A stretch of 5,111 bases of DNA. Source: Synergistaceae bacterium. GTDB lineage: Bacteria > Synergistota > Synergistia > Synergistales > Synergistaceae. A program made the translations under genes and the position numbers. The stretch's first letter is position 1, and the number at the start of each line of letters is the position of its first letter. The notes under the pieces are model-generated. The model had not been told where the DNA came from. It saw only the letters and a program-made list of their open reading frames with translations, and ran no database searches. Where the stretch lies: NCBI GenBank assembly GCA_030539135.1, contig JAUNSQ010000115.1:1-5111 (forward strand). Reading direction: 5' to 3'. Shown here piece by piece: positions 5,099 through 5,111 of the stretch.

Positions 5099-5111
5099 CC
5101 AAAGAGCTTAA

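Noticed and set aside
1..5111. Search for CRISPR, insertion sequence, tRNA, phage or defence features
   Set aside because: No regularly spaced direct repeats, transposase motifs, long terminal inverted repeats or tRNA-like folds were seen; the whole window is explained by a core heat-shock operon and its flanks.

Overview
The window holds a complete, conventional class I heat-shock operon, hrcA-grpE-dnaK-dnaJ, read left to right. It is flanked by the first 20 codons of a divergent histidine-phosphatase-family gene at the left edge and by two hairpins at the right edge. Four full genes and one partial gene account for nearly all coding sequence.

Layout. Bases 1-60 (minus strand) are the start of a protein with the RHGE phosphohistidine motif. 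Bases 61-331 are an AT-rich divergent regulatory region. It carries a possible minus-strand promoter, a small dyad, and then on the plus strand an A/T tract, a TTGACA/TATTCT promoter with a 17-bp spacer, a perfect CIRCE operator (284-310) and the hrcA ribosome binding site. hrcA (332-1354) overlaps grpE (1351-1935) by four bases. After a 75-bp gap comes dnaK (2011-3852), then after 23 bp dnaJ (3876-5012). A strong rho-independent terminator (5031-5065) closes the operon. A second hairpin (5076-5098) with its T-rich side on the minus strand looks like the terminator of a convergent gene outside the window.

How it works together. HrcA is the repressor that binds CIRCE; GrpE is the nucleotide exchange factor, DnaK the Hsp70 ATPase and DnaJ the Hsp40 co-chaperone. 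Repressor and full chaperone machine share one transcript, so the unit is autoregulated. In well-studied systems HrcA activity depends on GroEL; groEL is not in this window.

Organism. The HrcA/CIRCE system, the DnaK lacking the roughly 24-residue insertion of proteobacterial DnaK, moderately GC-rich genes with many ATA (Ile) and AGG (Arg) codons, and AT-rich intergenic DNA suggest a non-proteobacterial bacterium. My best guess is Synergistota, or otherwise a Firmicutes-like lineage. This is an inference from memory of family sequences and was not tested by a search.

I looked for an undescribed system on both strands and found none. The more notable points are small: three extra cysteines in conserved DnaK nucleotide-binding motifs, an in-frame AUG embedded in the dnaK Shine-Dalgarno, and the evidence for a convergent neighbour.
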